From Rhizodiscina lignyota (lineage: Eukaryota; Ascomycota; Dothideomycetes; Aulographales; Rhizodiscinaceae), in contig ML978121.1 in assembly GCA_010015805.1 (NCBI GenBank), positions 3,720,001-3,784,000 of the forward strand: a stretch of DNA of 64,000 nt. Reading direction: 5' to 3'. Below are positions 1-10,858 of this stretch, piece after piece. Each line of letters starts with the position of its first letter. Within the stretch, counting starts at the first letter, position 1. The notes beneath the pieces are model-generated. The model was not told the origin of the DNA. It ran no database searches and saw only the letters and a list, made by a program, of their open reading frames with translations. The translations under genes were made by a program, and so were the position numbers.

Positions 1-480
1 CCCCAGCCGCGTGGGACTAGTGGGATCATCTCTTTCACTACGCTCAACTCGCTACATGAGCGCGGTTTAGGAAGTAAATGGCTTACAAATTGCCTGGATT
101 ATGACATGGCAATGTGGTATTCCATCTCGAACCTTCGTGCCGGACTGCATCCTGCTATGCAAGACTAGTGTACGGAACGCACCTTCACGGGGCACGAATG
201 CGACATGTTGAGAAGAGCTCGCATAGCTTCAACATATCGGTCATGGTCACCGACTCGATGAGGTCACCCGGAACTTGTACGCGCTGAATAGCCTGAACAG
301 CGGTTTTACTCTCGAAGACTTTACCACGTAAGGTAACAGGAGAGCTCGATCGTTTTGTACCGTATCTATCGGCTAAAAGCATACCATTGTTTTGTAACGT
401 CTTTAACAATATGACAAAGAGGTCCACTAAATGCTACAGCCGAGATCGCGTGCGTGCTAACTCGTCCTTTCCGGATAGAC

Positions 481-749
481 TGAGCTCATCTTGATAGCGC
501 TTCTGTCTATACTTCACGGAGTAACTCGACGCGCCCCAATAGTGTTAAGTCAGGCCGAGTTGGTAAAGCCGCCAAAAATACGTACTGTGACATGTGCAAG
601 AAGGAATTCGGAATAACGCCCCACCATGGGAAGCATATTCGAGGCATTCACGATAAATTCCGTTATGTTTGCGAACAATCGGAAAGAGGTATCGCAGGGA
701 CAAGTATTTGAAGAGACATGTGAAGACGAGGCATCAAATCGTGGGCTGA
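481..749 (+). pseudogene. Decayed C2H2 zinc-finger protein, C-terminal end
   Basis: A short open stretch carries one complete C2H2 finger: Cys codons at 586 and 595, then His codons at 634 and 649, giving the spacing C-x2-C-x12-H-x4-H (begins YCDMCKKEFG, then GKHIRGIH). A second finger follows directly (YVCEQ). Its second zinc-binding Cys is replaced by Ser, and its His pair (KRHVKTRH, codons 717 and 732) lies in a different frame from its Cys half and is followed by a stop at 747-749. Two tandem fingers joined by a linker close to the chain end are typical of fungal C2H2 regulators. No start codon or N-terminal region is visible upstream, where stops are frequent. I read this as the eroded 3' end of a host transcription-factor gene. 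An intron between the two frames is unlikely because there is no room for one. Confidence 0.6.
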
Positions 750-1147
750 GGGCAGTGAAGGGGCGTGAAATTTGTTTGTCTAATTCCTTTAAACTAAAAT
801 TTCTGTCTTGCATGGCGGCTAGGCAGGTATAACGAGGTAAGTCCCTTTACTGGGCATGAAAATAACAGCTCTTGTACCGACAAGTAACCAAAAATAGGGC
901 AAGCGATCATGCAGTCGCAGCATACGGTCGAGTACCGGTTTAGTATTTCCAGGAAACCATTTCTGGGACTTCCGGCTCCTCCTGGTCTCCGCTCGACACA
1001 GACGTCCAACCTCATCCACTCTACATACCTAGGAATCAGCAATAGCAAGCCGTCCCTAAGAGAGATAATAAACAAGTACTCGAAAGACGTACGGGTGAGT
1101 TCGAGGGAATATCGGATCTAAGCCGAGCAGAATTGACGTTGAATACT

Positions 1148-2813
1148 TTAACCCTTCTTGGAAACGCCGTTGACCTTCTCCAGTTCCTCTCTGGCACCGT
1201 CCCAGGGTTTTCGTTTCCCTTCATCAAAGAGCCTCATAATGTGTGGACTCATCAGGCCGTCCAATACCAGGCGGCAGAGTGCTCTATCGTTCCACCAAAA
1301 CTTCCAGCCTTCGACGCCATATCCAATTCGCTTTACAAGTCCCAGTCCAGCAGCCTGATCAGCCCACTTGAACCAATCCCAATTATTTCTGAAATTGGTG
1401 TTGAAGAGATCGCCGGTGCTTGCAATCTTACAAACGACTTCATGTTGTGCGTCGACGTGCTTGTTCATTTCTTCCAGTGACGGTAAGGAAGAATTGCCTT
1501 TCCATACTTGCGCAACGGCCATGGAGCATAGGTCGTAATTCAAACATGCCTGAGGCGTAAATGGACTTGTGCCCAGTATCGCGAAGCTGTCCGGATAATC
1601 GAGACTGAAGAGACCTTGGTACAATCGCGGGAGAGGCCGTCCATTGGCGCCTTTGAGTGTTGGCCAGTCTTTCCGCGTGTCTCTGCATGGATTAACAGCT
1701 GCATCGATGATTGAGTAATTTGCGCGAAAGCCCGTGCAGAAGATGATGGCATCGATGTTTTCGACATGTGAGCCGTCGTATAGCTCGAGAGTACCGCCAT
1801 TGACGCGTTTGAGGCCTGAGAGAAGTCCAATTTTCCCTGCATGGAGGTAAGGTACAAGATCTTCATTCATGGTCGGCCCGCCCCGTGTTGGTAGAGGGAA
1901 CGGATGAAGGTTCCACTCCGGTTTGACTTCCCATGTCTTGTCTTGAATTTTCTTCAAGCCAAATAACGCAGCCCGCTGAGAGAGATTTGGGAAGTACTTG
2001 TTGAAGAGACCAGCGAAAACAGTAAGCCGCATGCTAATAATATGATCTGCAGGTTTGCCGTTTCGATTGCGAGACAACTATACATTTCGTCAGAAATTTC
2101 CCAAGTTTCTCAGCAAAATCGCAGTTGATGATTCTCACAATAGCATGACCTCTGCGATGAGACAAGTAAACTTTGCTAGCATGTCCAACAAGATCGCAAG
2201 CGACATCTGGCCCCGTGTTCCCCATTCCGACGACCACAACAGTCTTTCCATTGAATGGCTCAGGGCCCTTGTACTCGTTCGAGTGCATAGCCAGACCAGT
2301 AAACGTATCAATGCCTTCGATCTTGGGCATTTTTGGCTCTTGTACCTGTAAGCCATGACACAAGGCAACCTTATCAAAGGTCGCCGTCTCCACTTGCTCT
2401 TTTCCGCGCGGCCTGAAACTGATCTCCCATCCATCATTGCTCTTGCTCCTTGAAATCTTTTCCACTGGCATGCCCAGTTTCACGCGATCGAGGAGACCAA
2501 ATGCCTTGGCATATTCCTCAAAATACTGCGCAAACTGGTCTGCTGTAGCGTAATTGCCTACTACACTATCCGAAAATGGAAAGTCGGTATAGCAGCCTCC
2601 TTGCTTCGACAAATTGGCGATGGTAGTTTTGAGCACCGTCGTTTTGTTCTCAGGACTGAACTTCCAAAGACCTCCCATATAGTCGTTCCGTTCGAAGCCG
2701 ACGGCGTCGAAGCCGGCTTCGAGGAGGTTCTTCAGCGTGACAAGACCACAAGCGCCGAGCCCAATGACCGCGACGCGAGCGGCTGGCCCTCGCTTTGTTG
2801 TAGTATCCGTCAT
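1148..2813 (-). CDS. Flavin-containing monooxygenase (FMO family)
   Basis: Predicted exons are 2139-2813 and 1148-2077, giving 534 residues; the 61-bp intron has a GTGAGA donor and TATAG acceptor and keeps phase 0. FMOs use FAD and NADPH to oxygenate nucleophilic N, S or carbonyl centres. Visible motifs are the FAD loop GLGACG (about residue 18), the FMO fingerprint FTGLAMHSNEY (F-x-G-x3-H-S-x2-Y), the NADP loop VGMGNTG (about residue 195) and a late FCTGF (ATG-like) motif. Length fits single-component fungal FMOs. There is no signal peptide or membrane anchor, so it is probably cytosolic or loosely ER-associated. It heads a same-strand block with a GST-like gene and lies 8 kb from the PKS, so a tailoring role is possible but unproven. 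The substrate cannot be read from the sequence. Confidence 0.9.
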
Positions 2814-3084
2814 GATAGAGCTATTGCTAAACCGCTGAACAGCCCATATCGTGCGTTTAATACTCGTCTACGGGGTATTCTTGGCTGCATTGTGGTGATT
2901 GGGAGATTGCAAAACATGGGTACGAAGCGGCCGACCCCCTGCCTGTTATACGGACGAATATCAGGGTAAGAAAGTAAGACGGCAAATCTGCGGGTAATCT
3001 TCGCTTGTATGAATGTGGTGTTTCCACGCGCTCCAGGGGAGCAGATAGGCGTGGTAGGCTCCACCAAAAACGCAACCCTCGCTC

Positions 3085-3837
3085 CTAATCCCAAACATTG
3101 TCAAGCCAACCTAACGCAAAGCCTTTCACCAATGCCGGATATTCCTCTTTTGGAAGGATCTTTCTACGTCTACACGCATCAATGAACCTGCTGAAGTTTG
3201 GGTACCCGCTTAAAGGATCCTTCCCGCACAGTCCGGCACAGTATTCCCACGATGCAAAAAGGGCGATATCCGCAATCGTCATGGCCCCTTCCTTTCCCTC
3301 TGCAATCCCGCTGAAGTCTGCGACTTCTGGCAGCACTTTTTCGAGAGGTTCTAGAACTCGAAACCTAACTGCGGCCTCCATATCCTTTGCTGTTCTTTGG
3401 TTCGCCGTAGTGCCGCGTGCTCTTGCTATGGTTTCGCTCCCAAAGGCCGCATTGACTGCAAAGAGCTCGAATAGCGTGTCTGCCCAGTACAGAACTCCGC
3501 GGATCATAGCACGTCGAATAATATCATCCTCTGGGCCGCGGAAAGATGGGACGGGACTGGCGTCCGAGTTGGCGTCACAGTAGTCCTCGAGCATCTCGAG
3601 CATTGCGGACGACTGCTCAACCCAGATGTATTCTGTTGGTTTATCGGGCCTCGATATTGCCATTATAGGGCTGAAGTTCCCCCTTTTTGGTGGATATCCT
3701 TTGGCCTTGACGTCTTCATCCGATTCGGCAACATAAACAAGGGAAGGAGATATTCTCTTTTCTGCAAGATATATGCGAATACGCCTGCCTGCAGGAAGCC
3801 AATCAGGGTAAGCATAGAGGATAAATCGATGTGTCAT
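3085..3837 (-). CDS. Glutathione S-transferase-like protein
   Basis: Predicted 250 residues in one exon. The N-terminus (MTHRFILYAYPDWLPAGRR) has the beta-alpha-beta start of a thioredoxin-fold GST domain, followed by a substrate-binding-like helical domain that includes a YPNFSRFIDAC segment near the end. I chose the ATG at 3837 because the GST fold begins there. The frame stays open upstream to an ATG at 4002, which would add 55 residues of non-conserved sequence, so a longer form is possible. The usual N-terminal catalytic Ser/Tyr/Cys cannot be assigned with confidence. Family members conjugate glutathione or act in detoxification and in C-S bond formation in secondary metabolism. It lies 271 bp upstream of the FMO start on the same strand. 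No targeting signal is seen. Confidence 0.8.
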   Translation of the reverse strand: MTHRFILYAYPDWLPAGRRIRIYLAEKRISPSLVYVAESDEDVKAKGYPPKRGNFSPIMAISRPDKPTEYIWVEQSSAMLEMLEDYCDANSDASPVPSFRGPEDDIIRRAMIRGVLYWADTLFELFAVNAAFGSETIARARGTTANQRTAKDMEAAVRFRVLEPLEKVLPEVADFSGIAEGKEGAMTIADIALFASWEYCAGLCGKDPLSGYPNFSRFIDACRRRKILPKEEYPALVKGFALGWLDNVWD

Positions 3838-4263
3838 TGGTAGTATGATTTGTAAAAGCTTGTTGTGATAGCTAGAGTAGCCAAATGAGTTACCAACAGG
3901 CCTCATTTTATATACTGACAACGTCGGAGAGTTTCCAAGAGACTGGCTGACTTGAAACGAAGATCTTTCAACGATCGTCTCCGGGCAAGGACACGAGGCC
4001 ATGATTGGAAGGATCGTCTGGCAAGGCGATGCGCAGGGGGCGATTGGGGATTACCGCTTACATCTCACTGCCGAAGTCCACTCCTGCCTATTTCTCGCTT
4101 CCTCGTCTAAGGTATGTTCTAGCGACTTGAAATTCTGGAGGAACAAAATGAATTACGTGATGCTCAACATAACATGAATTGTTCCAAGCTTCGTTACTTC
4201 GTTCTTCACATTCCAGCCATTGCATTGATCTCCCCAGCCCCGACCTCGCGTCCGAGTCCGCAC
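3838..4263. other. Intergenic region upstream of the GST-like gene
   Basis: This 426-bp gap is the promoter side of the GST-like gene and the 3' side of the beta-helix gene, both on the minus strand. Apart from the in-frame 55-codon extension noted for the GST gene I see no coding sequence or repeat. Confidence 0.6.
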
Positions 4264-5352
4264 TCATTTATGCTTGCAATACTCTTCTGGCGTCGAGCAC
4301 AGGTTTCGCACAATCACATTTCCCGTACCAGTTGTATTAACGTATATGTCGACGTCATTGTGGAAAAGAATGTTGTGGTCGATCACATTGCCAGACGCAA
4401 TAGACACAGGAGTCGTCGTTGGGTCGTCAATTATCGCAATACCCACGGCAGTTCCACCATTGGTCAGCCCTTCGACGACGTTCTGTTCGACTTTCGTGTT
4501 TACGGCACCGTCCACAAACACTCCGCCAGCAGGAAGTTCTTTGGGGCAAGCCGGGTTGAGGGTGCTGATATGGTTTCGGCGGACCTTCGCGCCCTTTACG
4601 CCCGGATCGACGAAGACACCATTGCAGGTGTTTCTGACCGTATTCATTCGAACGTCCGCCCCATCGGTCTGAACACAAAGGCCAACATAATACCCGGAAA
4701 TGTGATTGCTAAAAACTGCAGCGTTGGCCATGTCGTCCATGCACATGCCAATGAAAAGCAGATTGCTCGTGGAGGTGACCACGTTGTCATGGGCTCGGGT
4801 TCCCTTCGAGCCAGCCGTTAGGAATCCATACTGTGCGCCATCCACGAGTTCGTTTCTTGTCACATGAGCGTTGTGACCACCGACCACGGCTATGTTTTCC
4901 CCAGAGAAGTTGCGGACCTGGAAGCCGGAAATGAGGACATCCTGGACGGGGCGAGTTACGGACAGAACTTTCCGGTGCTCAACTTGAAAGGCAGCCAAGT
5001 CGACTCCAGATCCTGTAACACAAATGCCGGCTTGCGTGTCGGGGCCCGCAAGGCCCGAACATGTGTTCTGGATCGGAGAAGGAGGCGGAATCAGAATTGC
5101 ATCAGAGCCGATCAAGGCGATTCCATCCGTTTCGATGGTCAGCTGCTCTGCATATGTTCCAGCTTCAACGAATATACGATCCCCACGATGGGCCGCATTG
5201 ATGGCGGTCTGAATACGCTGGCCAGATTGGACATGTTTAACCCTGCCTCTCCCGTGATGGGAACTGACGTGCCCGATCAAGATCGAAAAGACTGCAGCTA
5301 GGACGAGTATGAAACGTCCTACAAGTAAGTATTGTGAAGCCATTGGTGCCAT
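4264..5352 (-). CDS. Secreted right-handed beta-helix protein
   Basis: A single exon of 362 residues. The start has a signal peptide: MAPMASQYLL followed by a hydrophobic stretch, with likely cleavage after HVSS. The mature part begins with VQSGQRIQTAINAAHRGDRI and VEAGTYAEQLTI, the classic opening of parallel beta-helix (pectate-lyase-like, CASH/PbH1) proteins. After it come many short strands with turns such as NHISGYYVGL, NTVRNTCNGV and NVVEGLTNGG, one per coil. Six cysteines suggest extracellular disulfides. Proteins of this fold bind or cleave polysaccharides, but no catalytic triad of a named lyase or hydrolase family is evident, so the activity is open. It diverges from the GH95 gene, with 1.9 kb between the two starts; joint extracellular carbohydrate use is a reasonable but unproven link. 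Confidence 0.82.
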   Translation of the reverse strand: MAPMASQYLLVGRFILVLAAVFSILIGHVSSHHGRGRVKHVQSGQRIQTAINAAHRGDRIFVEAGTYAEQLTIETDGIALIGSDAILIPPPSPIQNTCSGLAGPDTQAGICVTGSGVDLAAFQVEHRKVLSVTRPVQDVLISGFQVRNFSGENIAVVGGHNAHVTRNELVDGAQYGFLTAGSKGTRAHDNVVTSTSNLLFIGMCMDDMANAAVFSNHISGYYVGLCVQTDGADVRMNTVRNTCNGVFVDPGVKGAKVRRNHISTLNPACPKELPAGGVFVDGAVNTKVEQNVVEGLTNGGTAVGIAIIDDPTTTPVSIASGNVIDHNILFHNDVDIYVNTTGTGNVIVRNLCSTPEEYCKHK

Positions 5353-7224
5353 TGAGGTTTTGGTTCGATTCTGTTTAACTGTGAGTGGGAAATTGCCTGG
5401 CTTTCTGAAACGTGCAAATTTCGAGACACAGCAAGGAGACTATGGCGAAGAGACAACGCAGGCATTAAGAGGGGCACATATTTCAGCTTCTAACGCCTAC
5501 ACCCAAGAGAAACGAAGAGGCGTGTGACAATTGCTCTTTCTAATTGGAAATGATGTGAGTAACAAAGCGGAACAGACTGAACAATGAGAGCACACTAGTA
5601 CCATCCTGAATATCACAAGCGAAGGGCTAAAAAGGAGTAAGTCCAGCAAGCCTAGTTGCAATTCCCATAGGTTTGTCTTGAAGAAGTGCTGGCTTTGAAT
5701 TGGCTGAAATGTGCCGCTTGACAAAACCTTTTGCCAACAAGATATTTAAGCAACCACCTAATAGAACTGACATCGCTTGATCGCTTGGCCTGAGAGAGAG
5801 TGCCCAATTAGACATTGCCACCGGAAGCTTAACATTAAGAAATGCATAAGCCACTTGTGGAAAAGCGATTTCCCCGCACGTATCTTTTTCAGCCCGGCTC
5901 GTGAGCTGAAGTGCATGCGAGTTTCGGTGTGAGTCTAGACTCTCGGCCGGCTTTGGCAAGCTTGATGAAGCTGATTCTAGCGTTATTGGATAAGTTGCTT
6001 TCCCGTCTTTTTGTGACTTCAAGTTGGATCATCTCGAGCCCGTCATCTCAATGGGCGCCAAGACGATGGTTCGTAACTGCAAAGCGTACCGCGACATCAG
6101 CTAGTGTTTGTGGCTTTATTTGAATACTACGCTTGCGATTCAGTCTGCGCTTTCTTGCGGGCACGATACGTTCAGGCTCATCTTCACTTCTTGGTGCAAT
6201 TCCCATTTTGGAATGGAGGGACTTTGAGGAAGGCGGCCGTCTCGAGACAAAGTGACTGAGCTTCGGGAGGATTTTAGCAAGTGTAGATAGACACGGATTG
6301 GAAAGGAAGGGCAATCCTCGTCCAGGGGGAGCCCCTTGCGGCTAGGGCATTTCCGGCCTCGGTACAGAAGTACCCCTATCACAGGGGCCTAGCACAGTGG
6401 TTTATTCATTTTTCGGTGCTTCGCCACCCAAGGTTAGGTGCCCTCGCCCCCCGGAGTTTAGGGGGAGTTTAGGTACCAAAACCGGGAATGCCAGGTACCC
6501 GCAGATCAGCCGATTTAGGGCGTCGCGTGCTTTTCGCGTTCTCAGGGGTGCCCAGAGCGGCCTAGTGTGCAGCAGGCACGCGCGCTCGTGCAGTTTAGCC
6601 TCGTTTTCTCCTTTAGCCGTATAGGTTTCTCTCTTCAATCAATCAACGATATTCGCCACTTCGTGCTCTCTGCGTGCTCTGACACGTGTAATGCCTTAAA
6701 ATTAAAGGATAAGTGTACCGACTAGTAGATACGTCGGGGAGCTAAATTCCTTAGGGTGCTATGTATTCAGCCAGATTAGCCGGCTGCTGTGTTGAGGAGA
6801 AATGGCGATGTAGTAGCGCTTTAACCGCTCCATCTCCATCCAAACTTTCCCTACCTTTCGACTTCCGCGCGATCATTTCCCGTTCTGTGGGATCCTCCAT
6901 CGAAACAGTCAACTTCGAACATGGAACTTGTCACTCCACTTTGAGCATCTGTTTTTCCTGAGGAGATTGAGTGGATCTGCCGGACTATTAACGGCCATGT
7001 ACCCCTCGTTTGACCCAATTAGGATGTATGAACAGCGTAATGAACTACCTCTGGTACCTGTCAGGCTGTTCTCCTCCTGAAGCCTCGTCTTGATTTTCGA
7101 AAGGCCATTGCTAACACACTCGACCCCGCCTCTGAATATAAAGGTATGGCATTCTGGGATCTTTCAGTCATGTCGAACCTCACAGAGACGCAAACAATTG
7201 CGTAACCTGCGTTCTTGTTTCAAC
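5353..7224. other. Long gap between divergent beta-helix and GH95 genes
   Basis: This 1.87-kb stretch holds no gene I can support. The minus strand has two adjoining open stretches (5627-6022 and 6048-6314) without a recognisable domain. At 6330-6700 the base composition changes to a GC- and CpG-rich block, entered separately. The remainder should contain the promoters of both flanking genes. Confidence 0.5.
6330..6700. repeat. GC/CpG-rich island, possible transposon remnant
   Basis: The block stands out from its surroundings by runs of C and G (for example CCTCGCCCCCCGG at about 6442), repeated GTTTAGG words and many undepleted CpG dinucleotides. It ends abruptly in AT-rich sequence with a short duplicated word (CAATCAATCAACG at about 6640). 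No transposase motif, terminal inverted repeat or target-site duplication could be proven. It may be the end of a DNA transposon or a CpG-rich promoter-like segment. Confidence 0.3.
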
Positions 7225-9866
7225 ATGTTGTGTGATTATCTACTGCTTTACGTATTCAGCGTTCTGTACATAGGGGATAGTGCTCACGCGGCTCAAATCG
7301 AGAGGCCAGACTCCGCCTCTCACCCTTCCCGGATCTGGACGTCCACACCAGCCACGTATCTCAACGACTCGCATGTACTAGGAAACGGGCGGGTCGGAGC
7401 AGCCCCCCTCGGGGCAGTGCCGACAGACACGATCTATATTAATGAAGATTCACTGTGGTCCGGCGGTCATCTGCACCGCGTCAATCCAGATGGCGCGCAA
7501 GCAGTCTCTCAAATGCAGGACTTGGTGGTGCAGGGCAGGGTGCCTGAAGCGCTGACACTAGCGGGATTCAGCTATGTTGGTACGCCTGTGGCGATGCAGC
7601 ACTACGACCCGCTGGGCTCTATCACACTTGCCATGAATCACAGCTCTGAGTACGCGGACTACGAGCGGTGGATGGATCTTGCGGACGGCACCTCGGGATT
7701 ATATTACACGGTGAACGAGACAGCGTACAGCAGGGAGTATTTTGCGAGTAACCCAGCCGGCGTGGTGGCGATTCGAGTGACGAGCAACACTTCTGCTGCT
7801 GTCTCTCTCAACCTCCATCTTGACAGAGGCTCCATCTTGGGAGGCTTGAACCGCTGGCAAGACTACAGTACGAGGGAAGGGGGTAACACAATTATCATGG
7901 GTGGGAGGTCTGGCGGCGAACATTCCATTGGTTTCAGTGCCGGTGTCACCGCAGTGGCATCAGGCGGGACCGTCTCGACAATGGGGGACTATCTAGTGGT
8001 TGAGAAGGCAGACGAAGCCTGGATCTATTTCAGTACTTGGACTACCTACCGCCAACAAGATCCTCGGCAGCAAGTTCTACGTGACCTTGCATCTGCCCGG
8101 ACACAGACATACCCAACAATCAGGTCCACTCATGTTGCAGATTATCAGGCCTACGCTGACCGTGTCAGTCTCAACCTGGGCAAATCTACACCCCAGCAGA
8201 GAGCCATGAACACGTCGGACCGCCTCGCCGCTTCTAAGGACAGGTTCGATCCCGAGTTGACGAGTCTGCTATTCCAGTTCGGCAGATACGCACTGATCGC
8301 CACCTCAAGAGAAGGCACGTTGCCGCCAAACCTGCAGGGCTTATGGAACACCGACTGGGATCCGGCTTGGGGCTCGAGATACAAACTCAATATCGACCTG
8401 CAGATGAACTACTGGCTGAGTCTCACGGCGAACCTGGCGGAGCTGGCGTCGCCCTTGCACGACCTCATCAACACCTTGTGCCAGAACGGCAGGGCCGTGG
8501 CGCGAGACATGTTCAATGCGTCAGGGTGCGTAGCGCACCACAACACCGACGTTTGGGCCGACCCGGCGCCGGAGGACAATTGGCCTTCCGCGACGTGGTG
8601 GCCAATGGGGCTGACATGGCTGGCCACGCACGTGATGGAGCACTACCGCTTCACCGGAGATGTCGACACGCTCGAGCACATGTATGCTGCGCTCGAAGGC
8701 GTGGCCCGGTTCGCAACCGATTTTCTAACCGACTACGAGGGTTGGAAAGTCACGAATCCGTCCCTGTCGCCCGAGAACACGTACTATCTAGACCCGGACA
8801 CCGAAGTGGCAATCACCCTCGGACCGACGAGCGACAATTCGATGCTGTGGGAGCTGTTTGGCGAGATTTTGGAGGCCCAGGCGGCGCTTGGTATGAATGA
8901 CACTGATTTCGCGGCACAGGTGACGAGTCTAAGGGCGCAGCTGCCGCCATTGCGGGTGAATCAATTCGGCGGCATCGCCGAGTGGATCAAAGACTATAAT
9001 GAGGTCTGTTGTTGTCCAACTCCTGCCTGGTTTACATTTCTCCCTGTTCTTTGTTTCTGATAGGACTTCAGACCGACCCGGGACATCGCCACTATTCTCA
9101 GCTGTGGGGATTATATCCAGGGTCTCAGATCACGGCTTCGAACAGCACTCTATTCGAGGCTTCGAATTCGAGTCTTCACAGACGTCTCAAGTATGGTATC
9201 CCTCAGTTCACATCTTCGTCCGGATTAATTGCGCCAATTCTCGTTTCATGCCCTAGCACAACACGTCATTAACACACTCTTTTGCACAGATACCAATCAG
9301 GGACGCCGAGTTGGTTCGACGCATACTCGGCCATCATCGCGGCGCGGGTGTTCGATGTAGAAATCATACACTCTACCCTCACACATCAGCTGTCCAACCA
9401 GACGTACGGCGGCTCAATGCTGGGCGTACACCCCGGAGGCCCGTTCCAAGTGACAGGAAACCTCGGGGTGACTGCGTCGATGACAGAAGCCCTCTTGCAG
9501 AGCCACGAGTCCATATCACTGACCAACCCGGATAAACCGACGCCGGCCTACACAGGCGATACAAACAAAGCCCATTTGATACGGTTGCTGCCGGTGATGC
9601 CGGCCGAATGGGCAGCTAACGGCGGCGGGTTCGTAAGGGGACTACTGGCGCGCGGAGGTTTCGAGGTCGACATAAGTTGGGATAGCGCGGGGAGGCTGGT
9701 AGAGGCCAATGTTACCTCACGCCTCGGTAATCCGGTTTGGATAACGCTGGGTACCGCCCCGGTGAGTGCGGCAGCGACGAAACTAGCGGTGAAAGGCTGC
9801 CAGACTGCCGATTTCGTCCTTCTGGAATCACAAAAGGGAAGTGTGCACCGCGTGACAATAGCCTAG
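7225..9866 (+). CDS. Secreted GH95 glycosidase (alpha-L-fucosidase-like)
   Basis: Predicted exons are 7225-9003, 9072-9190 and 9290-9866, giving 824 residues. The start at 7225 is the ATG that opens a signal peptide (MLCDYLLLYVFSVLYIGDSA). GH95 hallmarks are the N-terminal LGNGRVGAAPLG and NEDSLWSGG, the (alpha/alpha)6 barrel segments LPPNLQGLWNTDWDPAWGSR and NIDLQMNYW, the acid region SPENTYY, and PGHRHYSQLWGLYPG. GH95 enzymes release alpha-1,2-linked L-fucose, or L-galactose in some members, with inversion; length and motif order match the family. The first acceptor (CTTCAG at 9071) was chosen over an AG nine bases upstream because it restores the family sequence E-T-D-P-G-H-R-H. In the N-x-N barrel motif seen in characterised members the second position here is Asp, which may bear on specificity. 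Probably an extracellular plant- or mucin-glycan enzyme. Confidence 0.92.
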
Positions 9867-10530
9867 AGAAAGAAGAGAAAAGCTACAGCTGATGCGAGCC
9901 AATATCCAAGAAAATGTTTTCGTACTTTTATCCTCTAAACTAAACTCACATTTGCAAAAGCTTATTGAGTTTAAAAAGAGAGTATCATCATAGATTCTCG
10001 ACGGAGTATCCATAAGATAGGGTCACGTGACTGTGGAACTTGCTGAGCACGTGATTTGAGATATATCATGTAGGTAGCTACCTACTACCTCAACGTGAAT
10101 ATAATATATTTCGCCTACGATTACTTAGCTACTACCTCGCGGCCATAGAGTAACTACGCCCACTTCCTAATTTAGTAGGTCAGTTCCGCCCCATTCACTC
10201 AGCAAAATAACGCCCGGCTTAATCAAACTCCGCTTAGCTAGAAACGGGACCGCGAGCAGGGCATGAGCTAGGCTTCTCGTCGACTCCTCTTACACGCCAC
10301 GTCTTTTCGAATATTGTTAAGTCTACGCAGCTATGCCCTTTCTTCTTCTATGGCTATATAAAGCAAGTCAAACCCAACCAGAAAGACTTGTGTTCAAGGT
10401 GATCTATCGATGCTCAACTTGTACAAATCCGGAGAGCGTGGAGAGCTCGGATCAAAGGGTGAGGCAGAGGCCATTGATTCCATTTTTGATCGCCATTTTA
10501 ACTTTCACCTTAGGAATCTCCCCGTGCCAA
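9867..10530. other. Intergenic region with palindromes, GH95 to PKS 3' flank
   Basis: Both neighbours end here (convergent genes), so no promoter is expected. Two CACGTG hexamers lie at 10024-10029 and 10048-10053, and a perfect 16-bp palindrome GTAGGTAGCTACCTAC is at 10070-10085. No gene is supported. Confidence 0.5.
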
Positions 10531-10858
10531 GTGATGGACGCCTTTACAAGAGAATGTCTTCCACACCATCCGTGGGCTTCTCAAAGGATGGTAGGTCTTG
10601 CAAGAAGTTGGTCTTCCATATTTTCTGCGGGCTCTTGGAAGCGTGCCATTCCTATTACGAAGTTGCTCTTCCGTGCAGCCCACACATTGGCTGAAGTAAT
10701 GGACAGCTTTATGAGGGAAGTTCTTCCATGCTAGCCATGGGCCTTCTCGAAGCGCGCTGTCTTGTAAGAAGCAGCTCATCAACACTATCCGCGGGTTTCT
10801 AGAAGAGTGCTATATCCTGCGACAAGCTGTTCTTCCGCACAGCCCTTCAATTCACTGA
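10531..10858. repeat. 165-bp tandem duplication with 54-bp subrepeats
   Basis: Two diverged head-to-tail copies, 10531-10695 and 10696-10858, begin GTGATGGACGCCTTTA and GTAATGGACAGCTTTA and end GCAGCCCACACATTGGCTGA and ACAGCCCTTCAATTCACTGA. Inside each copy a roughly 54-bp unit starting GGGCTTCT or GGGCCTTCT is followed by a related unit starting GGGCTCTT or GGGTTTCT. The second copy ends inside the last codons of the PKS gene, whose stop codon is at 10852-10854. The array is therefore the PKS 3' flank, duplicated. Confidence 0.7.

Noticed and set aside
5627-6314. Adjoining minus-strand open stretches that could be a two-exon gene
   Set aside because: No known domain, no convincing splice pair joining them in frame, and weak codon regularity.
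8343-8900. Plus-strand 185-residue open frame rich in Arg, Gly and Ala
   Set aside because: It lies wholly inside the GH95 exon in another frame and is explained by its GC-rich codons.
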